From the NCBI GenBank assembly GCA_905221605.1, contig CAJNDS010002632.1, positions 62,001 through 126,000 on the forward strand: DNA of 64,000 nucleotides, given 5' to 3'. Under the pieces are notes generated by a model. That model was not told the origin of the DNA, searched no databases, and saw only the letters and a list, made by a program, of their open reading frames with translations. Source of the stretch: Symbiodinium natans. Its lineage: Eukaryota > Sar > Dinophyceae > Suessiales > Symbiodiniaceae. The position numbers and the translations under genes were made by a program. Shown here one piece after another: positions 1 to 10,731 of the stretch (within the stretch, counting starts at the first letter, position 1; each line of letters begins with the position of its first letter).

Positions 1-202
1 GGGTTTAGGGTTTAGGGTTTAGGGTTAGGGTTTAGGGTTCAGGGCGGTTTAGGGTTTTGAGTTCAAAGTTTGGAATTGGGCCTAGGATGTCAATGTAGGA
101 TTTGAGGTTTAGAGCTTATTGTTGACGAGGGGCTTCTCGGATTGGGTTTAGGGATGGGTCTGGGGTCAATCGGGCTAAGGTTGTTCTGCATTTAGGGCTT
201 CT

Positions 203-358
203 CATGGGTTCCCCTACTACCCCCTCTATGCTACCCCCCCTATGTTCCCCCCATAATCAAGGCTATTTAGGGAAAATCACGCTTAGTTAAGGTTATTTAA
301 GGGGGGGAACCTAGGGGGGGGCGGTTTAGAGGGGGGTAGTTGGGAAGCCCCTGGATTC
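203..358. mobile_element. Inverted-repeat element, CCCCTACTACCCCC family
   Basis: The left side reads GGGTTCCCCTACTACCCCC and then CTCTATG. The right side reads GGGGGGTAGTTGGGAAGCCC, roughly its complement, so the segment could fold into a long hairpin. Related segments occur at 45890-45955 and 51160-51325, and a very short one at 58978-59011. It has no coding capacity. It is probably a non-autonomous (MITE-like) element; the exact ends are uncertain. Confidence 0.55.
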
Positions 359-1328
359 ATAAGATTTAGAGGCTTATCAGGTTTAGGAGGGCTGCGGGCA
401 TCGGAGAAGAGGACCGTGGCGTTCGTCAAGAGTCGAGCAGACAAGATGCGGACGCCGAAAACCTCGATTCAGCAACCTGAATTTTAGGGTTTAAACCCTA
501 AGCGCAGGAGCCAGTACCCCAATTCCGTTTTGTGAATCCTAAGCCCTGTTTAGGGCCATCGACCGCAGGATTCCATACAGCCACTGCTGCGATTCTAAAC
601 CTACTAGTCAAGGGTTGAGGGTTTAGGGTTTAGGGTTTAGGGTTTGGGGTTTAGGGTTTGGGGTTTGGGGTTTGGGGTTTAGGGTTTAGGGTTTAGGGTT
701 TAGGAAGAGGCAGGTGCCGCTGAGCTGTGCAGCTTCGGGTTCAAATACATCCTAACACCTCAGCCCTAAACTCTTCGCGGGCTTCAGGAACCTGAGGTAG
801 CAGCTACGCCCTACATCCTGAACCTACAAGCCGACCGTTTAGGGTTTAGGGTTTAGGGTTTAGGGTTTAGGATTTAGGGTTTAGGGTTTAGGGTTTAGGG
901 CTCCCTGATCCCAACCTAACTAAGCCCTACACCCCAATACCTACAATCAATAACCTTCTTACGGAGCCTGAGACGTAAAACTATACTCACCCTGAACCCC
1001 AAAGTCTAAACCCCTCTAGACCCCTGAACCCCTATAACCCTAAACCTTCAGCCCTAAACTACTAGAACCCTGCACGCTAAACGTCTAAACCCGTAAACCC
1101 TAAACCCCTGAACCTTCTAAACCCCTACACACCCTAACGCCTAACACCAATACATCCCTCCCAAACCACGAACCCCTAAACCCTAAACCCTAAACCCTAA
1201 ACCCTAAACCCTAAACCCTAAACCCTAAACCCTAAACCCTAAACCCTAAACCCTAAACCCTAGCCCTAAACCCTAAACCCTCCCAAACCCCACTCTACAG
1301 ACCCAGGAGCCGGTCCGGGCGCCCCGTC

Positions 1329-1394
1329 CTGCGGGTTGCGGTGCTCGTGCGCGAAGTGGGCGTAGGGGCAGTAGTAGCCTGGGCTCGGAAGACA
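1329..1394 (-). CDS. CCCH gene, finger 3 exon
   Basis: 66 nt reading CLPSPGYYCPYAHFAHEHR then NPQ. C-PYA-H is the C-x3-H end of a CCCH finger. The 5' boundary is uncertain: CCTAAGAG|TGT keeps phase 0, but a site at CCGAG|CCC is also possible. The 3' end is CAG|GACGGG (GA donor), or the frame simply continues. Confidence 0.68.
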
Positions 1395-4300
1395 CTCTTA
1401 GGATTTGGGGGTTCACAGGGTTTAGTTTTTAGGGCTAGGGTTTAGGGTTTAGGGTTTAGGGTTTAGGGCTTAGGGCTTAGGGTTCAGGTTCAGGTCAGAG
1501 TTTAGGTTTGGGGGTTTGGGGCTTGGGGGTCAAGGTTTGGGGTTTAGGTTTCGTGCCTAGGGGTTGGGGTCTCCTGTAAACATAGGTTCTTTAAACTCTT
1601 CTTGTTCAGGGTTTAAGGGTTGAGGGGCTGGAGTTTCTGGGTAAAGCCCTGTAGAACCCTACGTCCCTAAGTGAGACATTTTAAGGATGTGGATTTGAAG
1701 CTGCTCTCGATTTTAGGGTGGGGGCTTGGGGATAAATTAAGATTAAGAAAGAGCCCTTGGCTTTATAACCCTAGCCCTAAACCCTAAACCCTAAACCCTA
1801 AACCCTAAACCCTAAACCCTAAACCCTGAACCCTGAACCCTGAACCCTGAACCCTAAACCCTAAACCCTAAACCCTAAACCCTAAAGCCCAAACCCAAAA
1901 TAGAGCTTGCAGACCAAGGGGCCGCGGCAGAGGGAGGGGAAGCAGCGAGAAACCTGTTGCAGGAGGGCTCTAAGCCCTGAGCCCTGAGCCCGAAGGGTTT
2001 AGGGTTTAGGGTTTAGGGTTTAGGGGTTTAGGGTTTAGGGTCTATGGTTGTAGGCTTTGCAAGCTTTGTTGGGTTTACAGGCTTTCTTGGGTTTGCTGGG
2101 TTTTTAGGGGGTTGCATCGGGTTGCGTTCTGGGGGGCTTACGAGGGTTTGTAGGGTTCAGGGCACCTTATGCCCTGACCCGGGCTTGGGGGCAGAGGTTT
2201 AGGGATTGAGGGCTTCGGAGTTTTCGCTCTTGGGGAAAGAAGGGCTTCGGCTTAGGAGTTGGAGGCTTCTACCGTGTTGCTTTGAGGTTGCAAGGGCTTT
2301 GGAGTTTCAAGAGGTTGCTCGGACTCCGGCCTTGAGGGTTATGGTTAAAGGTTCATCCTTATACCCTAAACCCAGGTGATAAGACTTCGTTGTTCTGCTG
2401 ATTTGCTTACAAAGCTCAAAAAGCTGAAGTACAGAGCTGAGGGCAGTGTTCAACCTACATTTCTTCAGAGCTGAGGCTGCAGCCCTGAACCCTAAACCCT
2501 AAACCCAAAACCCTAAACCCTGAATTTAAGACACCCTTTGGGCGAATTCAGGGTTTCTTTAAGGGGCGGGGTAGGGTTCAGGGATTCAGGCTTACTCTCT
2601 GAATTCGCAAGCCCGAAACAACTAGGTTCCCCAGTTTAGTTTAAGAATGGCATGGATGCCCTTTTTGTGGTTGAAGAAAGTGTAGCGGGAGACCAAGCCC
2701 CCCCAAGAAAAGGTCAAGAAGGTAGTACTGGGCATGGGTTTGGGGTTTAGCTATTGGGTTTAGGGTTCAAGCTTAGGGTTCAGGGTTTAGGTTTTTAGGG
2801 TAACCCTAAACCCTATACCCTAAACCCTAAACCCTAAATCCTAGAACCCCAAACACAAAGCAGGGCCTTGTAGCGGCGTGGGTGGTACTGGACCTCCTGC
2901 GTGCTGTCACGCGTCGCAAGGGAGGATTGCTCTCATCTTCGGGCTCTTTCGCTAAGGAAACCCCGAACCATAGCAAGGGAAAATTGCTCTGGGCACCCTA
3001 AACCCTTACAACCATAAACCCTGAACCCTATAAACCCTAGAAACCCTATCAAAGCCTATAAGCCCCTACAAACCCTATAAACCCTAAACCCTATAATTAT
3101 AAACCCTCATAGCCCGAATAACCCTAAGCCCTCGCGGTCGACGGCAGTGGAGATGTAGAACTCCGCAAGGGCACGAAGCCACCCGAAACCAAGCGCACGA
3201 ATCCACCCGAAAACCCATGGCCTAACATTTTTAGGGCTCAGGGTTTCAGCAACAAATGCCGTACAGCCCATACACCCTCAGCCTCAAATAATCCCACACC
3301 CTTAAGATGAGGGGTGGGGGGAGTGGTGGATCAACATTGATGTGTTTAGGGTTTAGGGCTTAGGGCTTAGGGTTTAGGGTTTGTCTCTGAAGGGCGCATA
3401 GCTAGATCAACCAACAGCGAATGACCAGCCAAGCATGAAAGCCGTCACTGCGCAGAAAGGAAACCCAACCGGATCTCGGGCATTCGGGTTTGGGGTTTGA
3501 GGGTTAGGGCTTAGGGAAGTACACCGAGAAAGACTAATACCCTAAACCCCTAAACCCCTAAACCCTAAACCCCTAAACCCTAAACCCTAAACCCTAAACC
3601 CTAAACCCTAAACCCTAAACCCTAAACCCTAAACCCCTAAACCCTAAACCGGGAGTGAAGTAACCCTAAACCCTAAACCCGAAAAGGTGTGGAGTGAAGT
3701 CTTTAGGGGGTTTTAGGGTTTAGGGTTTCGGGTTTAGGGTTTAGGGTTTAGGATTTAGGGTTTAGGGTTTAGGGTTTAGGGTTTAGGGTCAGCCCGGTGT
3801 CTTGAAGAAACACTCGACCTGGTAGTCCAGGTTCGGGTTTAGGGTTGTTTAGGGTTGTTTAGGGTTGCTTAGGGTTGTTTAGGATTGTTTAGGGTTGCTT
3901 AGGGTTGTTTAGGGTTGTTTAGGGTTGTTTAGGGTTGTTTACGGTTGTTTAGGGTTGTTTAGGGTTTAGGGTTGTTTAGGGTTTAGGGTTGTGGGTTGTG
4001 GGTTTAGGGTTTAGGGCTAGGGTACCCCCCCCAAGAAGGGCAGGACAGGCCATGCAGGGTACTCCCGCCTCGTGGGAGTGCGCGAATTCACATTTTCGAC
4101 CCGCCTCGCATGGCTTAAAGTCCTGAACTCTAAACCCTAAACCCTAAACCCTTCAAGGGTTTAGGGTTTAGGGTTTTTAGGGCTCAGGGTTTAGGGTTTC
4201 GGATTTAGGATTTGGGGTTTAGGGTTCAGGCCTCTAGAACCCCCAAACCCTAAACCCTAAACTCTAGACCCTAAACCAAAAAGGGCCTACTCCCGGTCCG

Positions 4301-7300
4301 GTCAACCCTAAACCCTAAACCCTAAACCCTAAACCCTAAACCCTAAACATACCACAACAGGCACCCTCCAGGGCCCCTCCATTTAGCGTCTCGGAGTAGG
4401 AGGTTTCTAGCTTGGAGCCTCTCCGTGTTAGGGTATAAGGGTTTCAGGGTGTATAGTAGGGTTTCAGGGTCTTAGGGCATAGGGGTTTCGGGTCTCTACT
4501 CGAGTTTTCGGGTTGAGGTTTCCGGGTCTCACAACATAAACCCTAAACCCCTAAACCCTAAACCCTAAACACAGGGGTTTTAGGGTTTTGGGCTTCGTCG
4601 GTTTTGCAACTTGGAGGTTTGCGAAACGCCTCACTTGGAGGACAGGAGGACAGAGGGGTTGAGCCTAAGCCCTAAGCCCTAAACCCTGATCCTTACTAAA
4701 TCTAAAGCCCAAATCCTAAACACAGAACCCTAAACCTTACTCCCCAAACCACCCTCCAGGGCTTCAAGAACTTCGGAGGAATTGCCCTGGTCTCGAAAAC
4801 GTTTCGGGTTCAGGGTTTAGGGTCTAGGGTCTAGGGTTTAGGGTTTAGGGTTTAGGGTTTAGGGTTTAGGCTCCTAAAATCATTCCATTGGTGCGGTGAC
4901 ACTGGGCAACGCACGGGCCGTTGAGCCCTCTCATGCTGTGGAAGGGGCTTAGGGTTTAGGGTTTATAGGGTTTAGGGTTTAGGGTTTAGGGTTTAGGGTT
5001 TAGGGTTTAGGGTTTAGGGTTTAGGGTTTAGGGTTTAGGGTTTAGGGTTTAGGGTTTAGGGTCTAAATCTCACTGTCCAGGCAGCGCTTGAGTCACATCT
5101 CTTCTTCGCATTCTTCTTCATAGTCGCAGTCTTCTTCCTCGTCATATATTCGTGTTATGTACCTACGAGTATCAGGCTTTGGATTAGCCAAAAACCCTAA
5201 ATCGACCGACCCGAAACACTACCTCCGTTAAACCCTAAACCCTAAACTCTGAACCCTAAACCCTAAACCCTAAACCCCAAAGCCCCAAACCCCCAAACCC
5301 CCCTACCCTGGGCCTGGCAGCTGTGGAGTTTTGGGCAGAGGACCGGCTCGTAGGCGACCTGTGGAAGGCAGCTCTTCCTACTGGTTTCTCTTGGTAGGGT
5401 TTAAGGTTTAGGGTTTAGGGTTTAGGGTGTTTAGGGTTTTTAGGGTTTATAGGCTTTATAGGGTTTAGGGTTTTGGGTTTAGGGTGTAGGGATGGCATCC
5501 AATTCAGAGACAGCAAGTCTTTTGCCCAAGCAGTCGGCAAGGAGGGGGTGGGGTGCATGAGGCTTCGGTTGTGTAGGGTTTTGATTTCAGTGCTCGGTGC
5601 AGCAGATGAAGTTTGATGTAGGGTTCGAACTTATTATGGTTTAGGTGAAACCCTAAACCTTGAACCCTAAACCCTAACCCGAGCACACGAAGCCACGAGG
5701 CTGAAGTACCAATGAGGCTGAGGTCTAAATCGGAGAGCTGCAAAGCATTCAACGATCAAACCCAGAGGGTTTAGGTTTAGGTTTTAGGGTTTCGGGTTTA
5801 GGGACCCAGCCGCGTATTCCCAATATATACCTTACATAAACAACCCCCAAACAATCAACCATTAAGGTCCCTTATAAGGGTCCATCCTTTAGTCCCTTGG
5901 TCTTCCCTAAACCCTCAACCCAACCCGATTACAGAATAAAGGTGAATCCCCCAGGATACACCCTAAGCCCGATACCGGCACCCAAAAACCCTAAACCCTC
6001 TGCCCGACGTATAGACTCTCAACTAGTAAACCCTATTTCCGAACTAGAAATCCCCAACACTAAACCCTTAACCCCAAACCCGAAACCCTAAACCCGAAAC
6101 CCCCAACCCTCTTCTCTAAACCCTGTCAACATCGCTCCTCTAGGCTTGCGTGACTTTCTGAAACCCATGCCGGGGACATGCCCCAGACCCCCCAATATAG
6201 TTTGGTGTTTAGGGTTTCGCGTTCGAATCCCAAACCGAAACCCCGAAAACCCGAAAACCCCGCAAACCCGAAGCCTGAACCCCAAACGGCCCAAAAATCT
6301 AAATATCCTGCAACCCTTACCATCCGAAACCCAAAGGGTTTAGGGCTGAGTGTACTTAGATTAGGCTCTAGGGTAGAGGGATTTTCAAGATCTAGGGTTT
6401 AGGGTCCTCACACTCAGGGTTTCGGCGTAGGGTTTGGGTTTAGGGCTCAGTAGGGTCTCGACGCCCTACGCGGCCTTCTGTGGGTTTCGCCTGAGCCAGT
6501 CATCATGGGAGTACTGGCACTTATCCTGCAAGTGATCGGGCTTAGGGTTTCAGAACTGAGGATTTGAAGTTTGCCGCTTTCAACTGTGGATTTGTGGTGG
6601 GTTTTCAGGGGTTGTGGTTCGGTCCACAGTCCATATCAAGAGCCCCCGCTCAAGAAACAAGCGAAACATCAATACACTCATTTACCAGACCCCAATAGGA
6701 GTAATGAAGGTGCCCTTTTTGGTTTCAAGGGGATGCTTAGGGTTTAGGGTTTAGGGTTTAGGGTTTAGGGTTTAGGGTTTAGGGTTTAGGGTTTAGGGTT
6801 TAGGGAAAGGAATGTACGAAATCCCAAAAAGTGGAATCAGGGCCTGCTCTGAGACCTAGTTTAGTGTTGGGGCGATTTGGGGCTTAGCCTGTGGGGTTTA
6901 GCCATGCTTTTTTGGACCCTGGGCTCCCCCTACACCCTGTACTCTGTTTAGGGTTTCGGGTTTAGGGTTTAGGGTTTAGGGTTTCGGGTTTAGGGTTTAA
7001 CCCTCCAACCCTAAACCCCCTAACCCGTAAACCCTAAACCCTGGAACAAGACAGCCTCGCAACCCAAAACCCTTTGCCCCTCAACCCTGCAAACCTCACC
7101 ACCCCTCCACCCTAAACCCCCAGCCCTTTCGACGTTTAGGGTTTAGGGCTTAGGGTTTCGGGTTTGGCGCTTAGGGTTTAGGGTTTAGGGTTTAGGGTTT
7201 AGGGTTTAGGGTTTAGGGTTTAGGGTTTAGGGTTTAGGGTTTAGGGTTTGGGGCTTAGGGTTTAGCCCAGAAGCCTGCACCCTGCAACCCTTCGAAAGCC

Positions 7301-7958
7301 AATTGAAAAGAGCGGCTCAACGACTCATCTGAGGTTCAGGGTCTTTCTGGGGGGGATAACCCTCTAGGGTTTAGGGTTTAGGGTTTAGGGTTTAGGGTTT
7401 AGGGTTTAGGGCTATATACTATACATCATGTCATAAGGGCCCATACTTCGGATCCACAAGGGCAAGGGGCCATACTAAGGGCGCATGGTTCCAAGCGTCT
7501 TTGAGTTTTGGGGTCTTGGGATCCTCGGGTCTCCAAGTTTAGGAATTTTGGGCTTCGGCCTCTGGCTTGGGGGTTTAGGGTTTAGGGCTTAGGGTTTAGG
7601 GTTTAGGGTATAAGGGGGAACATCCCAAGTTTAGGGATTAGGGGATCTAGTTTTGAAGGTTTGTCGAGCAGAGGCTTCTGGGGCTATACGGTTAAGGTCC
7701 ACTGTGGGGGTCTAGGGATTAGGGCTTGATTCCCTGGGCTATTAAACCCAAACCCTAAAGGGCTTAGGGGGGTTAGGGTTTGTTTAGGAGTTTAGCTTTA
7801 GGGTTTGAGGTTTTGGGTTCAGGGTTCAGAGGTTTGGGGTTTTAGGGTTTAGGGTTAGGAAGACGAAACCCTCGACCCTAGAGAGTTCGGTCCTGAAAAG
7901 AGCAGCTGCCAGTGGCGAGAAGTCGTTCACAGGGCTTCGTTCGGAATCGGCACAAGGC
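1329..7958 (-). CDS. CCCH-type zinc-finger protein gene (six exons recognised, partial)
   Basis: Six minus-strand exons at 7893-7958, 6475-6525, 5314-5358, 4069-4122, 2855-2896 and 1329-1394 join in phase 0 into one open frame with tandem CCCH fingers. Finger 1 is C-x8-C-x5-C-x3-H across exons 1-2. Finger 2 is C-x5-C-x5-C-x3-H across exons 3-4. It is followed by the linker EVQYHPRRYKALLC, a YHP-x-x-YK motif typical of tandem CCCH proteins. Finger 3 contains C-x7-C-x3-H (YYCPYAH). Such proteins usually bind RNA, and that role is inferred from family. Donors are GA, GC, GC, GC, GT and GA, and acceptors are CAG|G except the last. The protein N-terminus, C-terminus and possibly one exon between 2855 and 1394 were not found. 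Introns are about 1-1.5 kb and filled with telomeric repeat. No transcript confirms the joins, but the motif spacing is very unlikely by chance. Confidence 0.8.
2640..2745. other. Unrecognised non-telomeric island in CCCH intron
   Basis: A stop-free minus-strand frame contains GGLVSRYTFFNHKKGIHAIL. It looks like coding sequence but carries no motif I recognise, and a plus-strand frame is also open. It could be an exon of the host gene or a captured fragment of another. Similar unassigned islands lie at 2380-2480, 2220-2340 and 370-480. Confidence 0.3.
2855..2896 (-). CDS. CCCH gene, YHP linker exon
   Basis: 42 nt, 14 codons, EVQYHPRRYKALLC. Acceptor is CACGCAG|GAG and donor is TGT|GTTTGG (GT donor). 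The terminal Cys should be the first ligand of finger 3. The spacing to the next Cys at 1394 is short for the family, so a small exon may be missing between them. A candidate island with several Cys lies at 1905-1970. Confidence 0.72.
3836..3985. repeat. 10-bp variant telomeric array, GGGTTGTTTA
   Basis: About 14 units of GGGTTGTTTA with C/T variants. It looks like a telomeric heptamer lengthened by TTG and then amplified in tandem. Flanks are ordinary TTTAGGG tracts. It lies in a CCCH-gene intron. Confidence 0.9.
4069..4122 (-). CDS. CCCH gene, exon completing finger 2
   Basis: 54 nt, 18 codons, DFKPCEAGRKCEFAHSHE. It holds C-x5-C-x3-H. Acceptor is GTTCAG|GAC and donor is GAG|GCGGGA (GC donor). 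It runs directly in frame into EVQYHPRRYK of the next exon, a common sequence order in tandem CCCH proteins. Confidence 0.8.
4948..5064. repeat. TTTAGGG array in CCCH-gene intron
   Basis: About 16 near-perfect TTTAGGG units between the third and fourth recognised exons of the zinc-finger gene. It ends at an unrecognised low-complexity island (5065-5190) rich in CTTCTT, which on the minus strand reads either as an acidic D/E/C or a basic K/R stretch. Neither reading can be supported as coding. Confidence 0.93.
5314..5358 (-). CDS. CCCH gene, exon with start of finger 2
   Basis: 45 nt, 15 codons, VAYEPVLCPKLHSCQ. Acceptor is CCACAG|GTC and donor is CAG|GCCCAG (GC donor). Joined to the exon at 4069 its last Cys gives C-x5-C-x5-C-x3-H. 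Plus-strand frames here are also open but carry no motif. Confidence 0.75.
6475..6525 (-). CDS. CCCH gene, exon completing finger 1
   Basis: 51 nt, 17 codons, DKCQYSHDDWLRRNPQK. The Cys and His complete C-x8-C-x5-C-x3-H when joined to the exon at 7893. Acceptor is TTGCAG|GAT and donor is AAG|GCCGCG, a GC donor. Phase 0 on both sides. Confidence 0.8.
7893..7958 (-). CDS. CCCH gene, exon with first two Cys of finger 1
   Basis: 66 nt, 22 codons, phase 0 at both ends. It contains FRTKPCERLLATGSCSF. The acceptor is GGGTCAG|GCC and the donor is CAG|GACC, a GA donor. The upstream (5') part of the gene was not recognised. The next island upstream (8150-8260) belongs to the truncated AP2-array unit. 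Confidence 0.78.
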
Positions 7959-8295
7959 CTGACCCAAACACCCGTTAGGGTTTAGGGTTTAGGGTTTAAG
8001 GTTTAGGGTTTAGGGTTTAGGGTTTAGGGATAGGGTTTAGGATTTAGGGTTTAGGGTTTCGGGTTTAGGGTTTAGGGTTTACCCTAAACCCCAAACCCCG
8101 AACCCTAGACCCCAAACCCTATGAACGCCATGAACCCCAAACCCTAAACCCCGGTGCTGCCAAGCCTTGTCCGAGAGGCAAGACCCGCTGGACATGGTCC
8201 TTTCGGGACGAGAAGCGCCTCAATCTCTTGTCGGGGCGTGCGCTTTCCGGTTTGGGGTGTGGGATCTAGGGTTTAGGGTTTTGTGGGGTTTTGTG

Positions 8296-8391
8296 GGGGT
8301 TTAGGGGTTTAGGGGTTTAGGGGTTTAGGGGTTTAGGGGTTTAGGGGTTTAGGGGTTTAGGGGTTTAGGGGTTTAGGGGTTTAGGGGTTTA
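8296..8391. repeat. 8-bp variant telomeric array, GGGGTTTA
   Basis: Twelve near-perfect units of GGGGTTTA, followed by normal TTTAGGG. The array is homogeneous, which implies local amplification of one variant unit rather than scattered mutation. Confidence 0.9.
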
Positions 8392-9522
8392 GGGTTTAGG
8401 GTTTAGGTTTTAGGGTTTAGGGTTTAGGGTTTACTAGCGAATGCGAACGCGCACTTTTGCCTAGCTGTTGCAGTCCGGGTACATTGTTGCCAAGTTAGCT
8501 TAGCCTTTGCTTTGTGACTGCTTTTTCGTTCTTGTTCGGATAGGCCCGAGATGTTGAAAACTAACTTAGGATTTAGGGATTTAAGGCCCCTTGAGGCTTG
8601 CTTGGGGGCTTTCTGGGTTTAGGGTTTCAGGTTTGTTTGGGGTTTAGGGTTCCGGGTTTAGGCACTATCTACAGTAGGGATTTGCGGTGGCAGGACCTTC
8701 CGCCTGCTTGGATTCGGGTTCCGGGCAACGCGACGTTTCACCTACAATGGTTTAGGGCAGGGTTCAGAGCTTAGGGTTCAGGGTTTCTGAGGTTTAGGCC
8801 TACTACTGTACTGTATAGCAACCAAGAGGCACCTATGTGGACCAAAATAGTGTCTAGGGTTTAGGGTTTAGGGTTCAGGGTTCAGGGTGGTGTTGCAGGA
8901 TAGTTGTCGGATTTTACCAGAGGCCTGCAACCACGCCTCATCGGACCCTCAGCACCATAAACCCTTGACTAAGCCCTAAAACCCTAAACCCTAAACCCTA
9001 AACCCTAAACCCTAAACCCTAAACCCTAACCCTAAACCCTGAAATGCCCTAAGCCCTGAACCCTAAACCCAGCTGAGGGCCCAGCTCGTCCAATTCGAGG
9101 AACCACAGGGGGTTCCCAGTAGAGAACGTGGAGTGTGAGTGGCAGCGGCTTGGTGGGGGGAGCTCACTTTGCTAGACCCAAGAGTAACCTAGGAAAACAG
9201 AGGGTGCCCATGTTTGGTTTAGAGGGGCTTATTGGGGAACTTGAAACCAGGGAATAAGGCCCGAGTCTGGGTCCTAGTTTGTCATGTGTGGTTTATGCGT
9301 ATTAGCGGCCCAACCATGAACATAAGGATTCTACAAGTACAAACATTGTCTTCCAGAGTCCCCCGTATAGGGGGCCCTTATACCCCAATAGTAGGATCCT
9401 TATGTTTACGTGGTTTTGGGGACCAAAACTTCTGGGTTCTTCTTGAGAAGGAAGGTGTGTGTGTGTGTGTGTCATTCAGGGAGCACGGAGGGGGAAAGGG
9501 GAGCGGTTTAGGGTTTAGGGTT

Positions 9523-9624
9523 GGGATGTTCCCCCTTATACTCCCAGTCCTTAATAGAGATTCTACAAGGGGTACTTCATATGATATCCCTATTAAGGAC
9601 TGTTAGTACAAGGGGGAACATCCC
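9523..9624. mobile_element. MITE-like element, GGGATGTTCCCCC family
   Basis: 102 bp with terminal inverted repeats GGGATGTTCCCCCTTATA and (complement of the right end) GGGATGTTCCCCCTTGTA. Inside, CAGTCCTTAATAG pairs with CTATTAAGGACTG. Related copies are at 16285, 25421 (partial), 33213, 44546, 44768 and 48060, and a half copy near 7610. No coding sequence. The transposase source is unknown. Confidence 0.8.
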
Positions 9625-9943
9625 AAGTGTAGGGCTTACCCTAAACCCTACACCCTAAACCCTTAACCCTTAAACCCAGTTTCTACTGGAGCAGGCGTAT
9701 GAGCCCTCAAACTCGATCCTGGAAGCCTTCGGATCGCTAGCCCTTCAGGGTTCAGGGATCAGGGTTCAGGCTTCAGGGTTTAGGGTTTAGGGTTTAGGGT
9801 TTAGGGTTTAGGGTTGAGGGTTCAGGGTTTAGGGTTTAGGGTTGAGGGTTTAGGGTTGAGGGTTTATAGGCCCTAACTCCCATGCAAAGCCTAAATCCCA
9901 AACCCCAGCAAGCCACAGGAGGTGCCGAATCTCCGACGTTAGA

Positions 9944-9983
9944 TGTTTTTTTTTTTTTTTTTTGCGGGGGGGGGGGGGGGGGG
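9944..9983. repeat. T/G homopolymer tract
   Basis: About 19 T followed by GC and about 20 G. A matching T/G tract is at 44468-44508, beside a MITE-like copy. Lengths may be affected by sequencing error. Confidence 0.85.
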
Positions 9984-10731
9984 TTGTTTCGTACTTCAGA
10001 GATTCTGGGAGCTGCGTTGGGGTTGTTAGGGGTTTAGGGTTTAGGGTTTAGGGTTTCGGGCAATTATTGGGCGACTTGGGGCTTAGGGCTGTGTCCAAAG
10101 CTGCATCCCAAAACAACACGGAACCCCTGAGGTGCTTCTAGAAGCCTTAGGGTTTAGGGTTTAGGGTTTAGGGTTTAGGGTTTAGGGTTTAGGGTTTAGG
10201 GTTTAGGGTTTAGGGCTACTATGCCGCATGTCCTACTTGCCACAAGCTTTTGCCAGCGCTCCAAGTCCATACGCGCACACACCATGATGGGCTGTTCTAC
10301 CCTATAGGTTATGCCCTTGGCAGGGGCAAGCCGTTGGGTGCGAGTTGTGGGCATTCTGAGGCCTGTATGATGTCCCATGCTTCTTTCGAATGCCGCAACC
10401 AGAGCTCAGGGAGGCAGGCGACAGAAAGCTCTGATACAAAAGAGGGTTTAGGGCTTATAGGGTCTAGGGATAGCAGCAGGGTGAGTGGCCAGCCACTCAA
10501 TGCAACGGCGCGTGCTTATGAGCGGGATCCCTGCCTTCCGGCGCGAATGCACTCAATTTTAGGGTTTAGGGTTTAGGGTTTAGGGTTTAGGGTTTAGGGT
10601 TTAGGGTTTAGGGTCTGCCTACTGACGAAGTCATGCAAGGCGGGGATCCTATAGTGAGAGAGATATGTTCAAACGTCCCACTCGATGTGCTACGGAGACT
10701 TGCCCGTCAGGAGGACGCGCCTCCTCGGCCT

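Larger units (their letters stand above)
8150..10480 (-). pseudogene. Truncated, decayed unit of the AP2 array (unit 0)
   Basis: This segment matches the 5' half of each array unit. The GGACCCGCTGGACATGGTC island is at 8188 (also 15570, 24798, 32548). The LRELDNN-like island is at 8465 but with in-frame stops. The ELDELGPQ exon is at 9075 without its 5' part. An island at 10215-10430 is the best-preserved copy of a segment that has stops elsewhere. Downstream, where a K/E-rich exon would be expected, the CCCH gene begins instead. It is therefore probably a unit cut off at about 8.1 kb. Confidence 0.55.

Noticed and set aside
5897-6402. Overlapping frames rich in NPKP, PKP and GFRV
   Set aside because: Composition of degenerate CCCTAAA and TTTAGGG repeats, open in several frames by chance.
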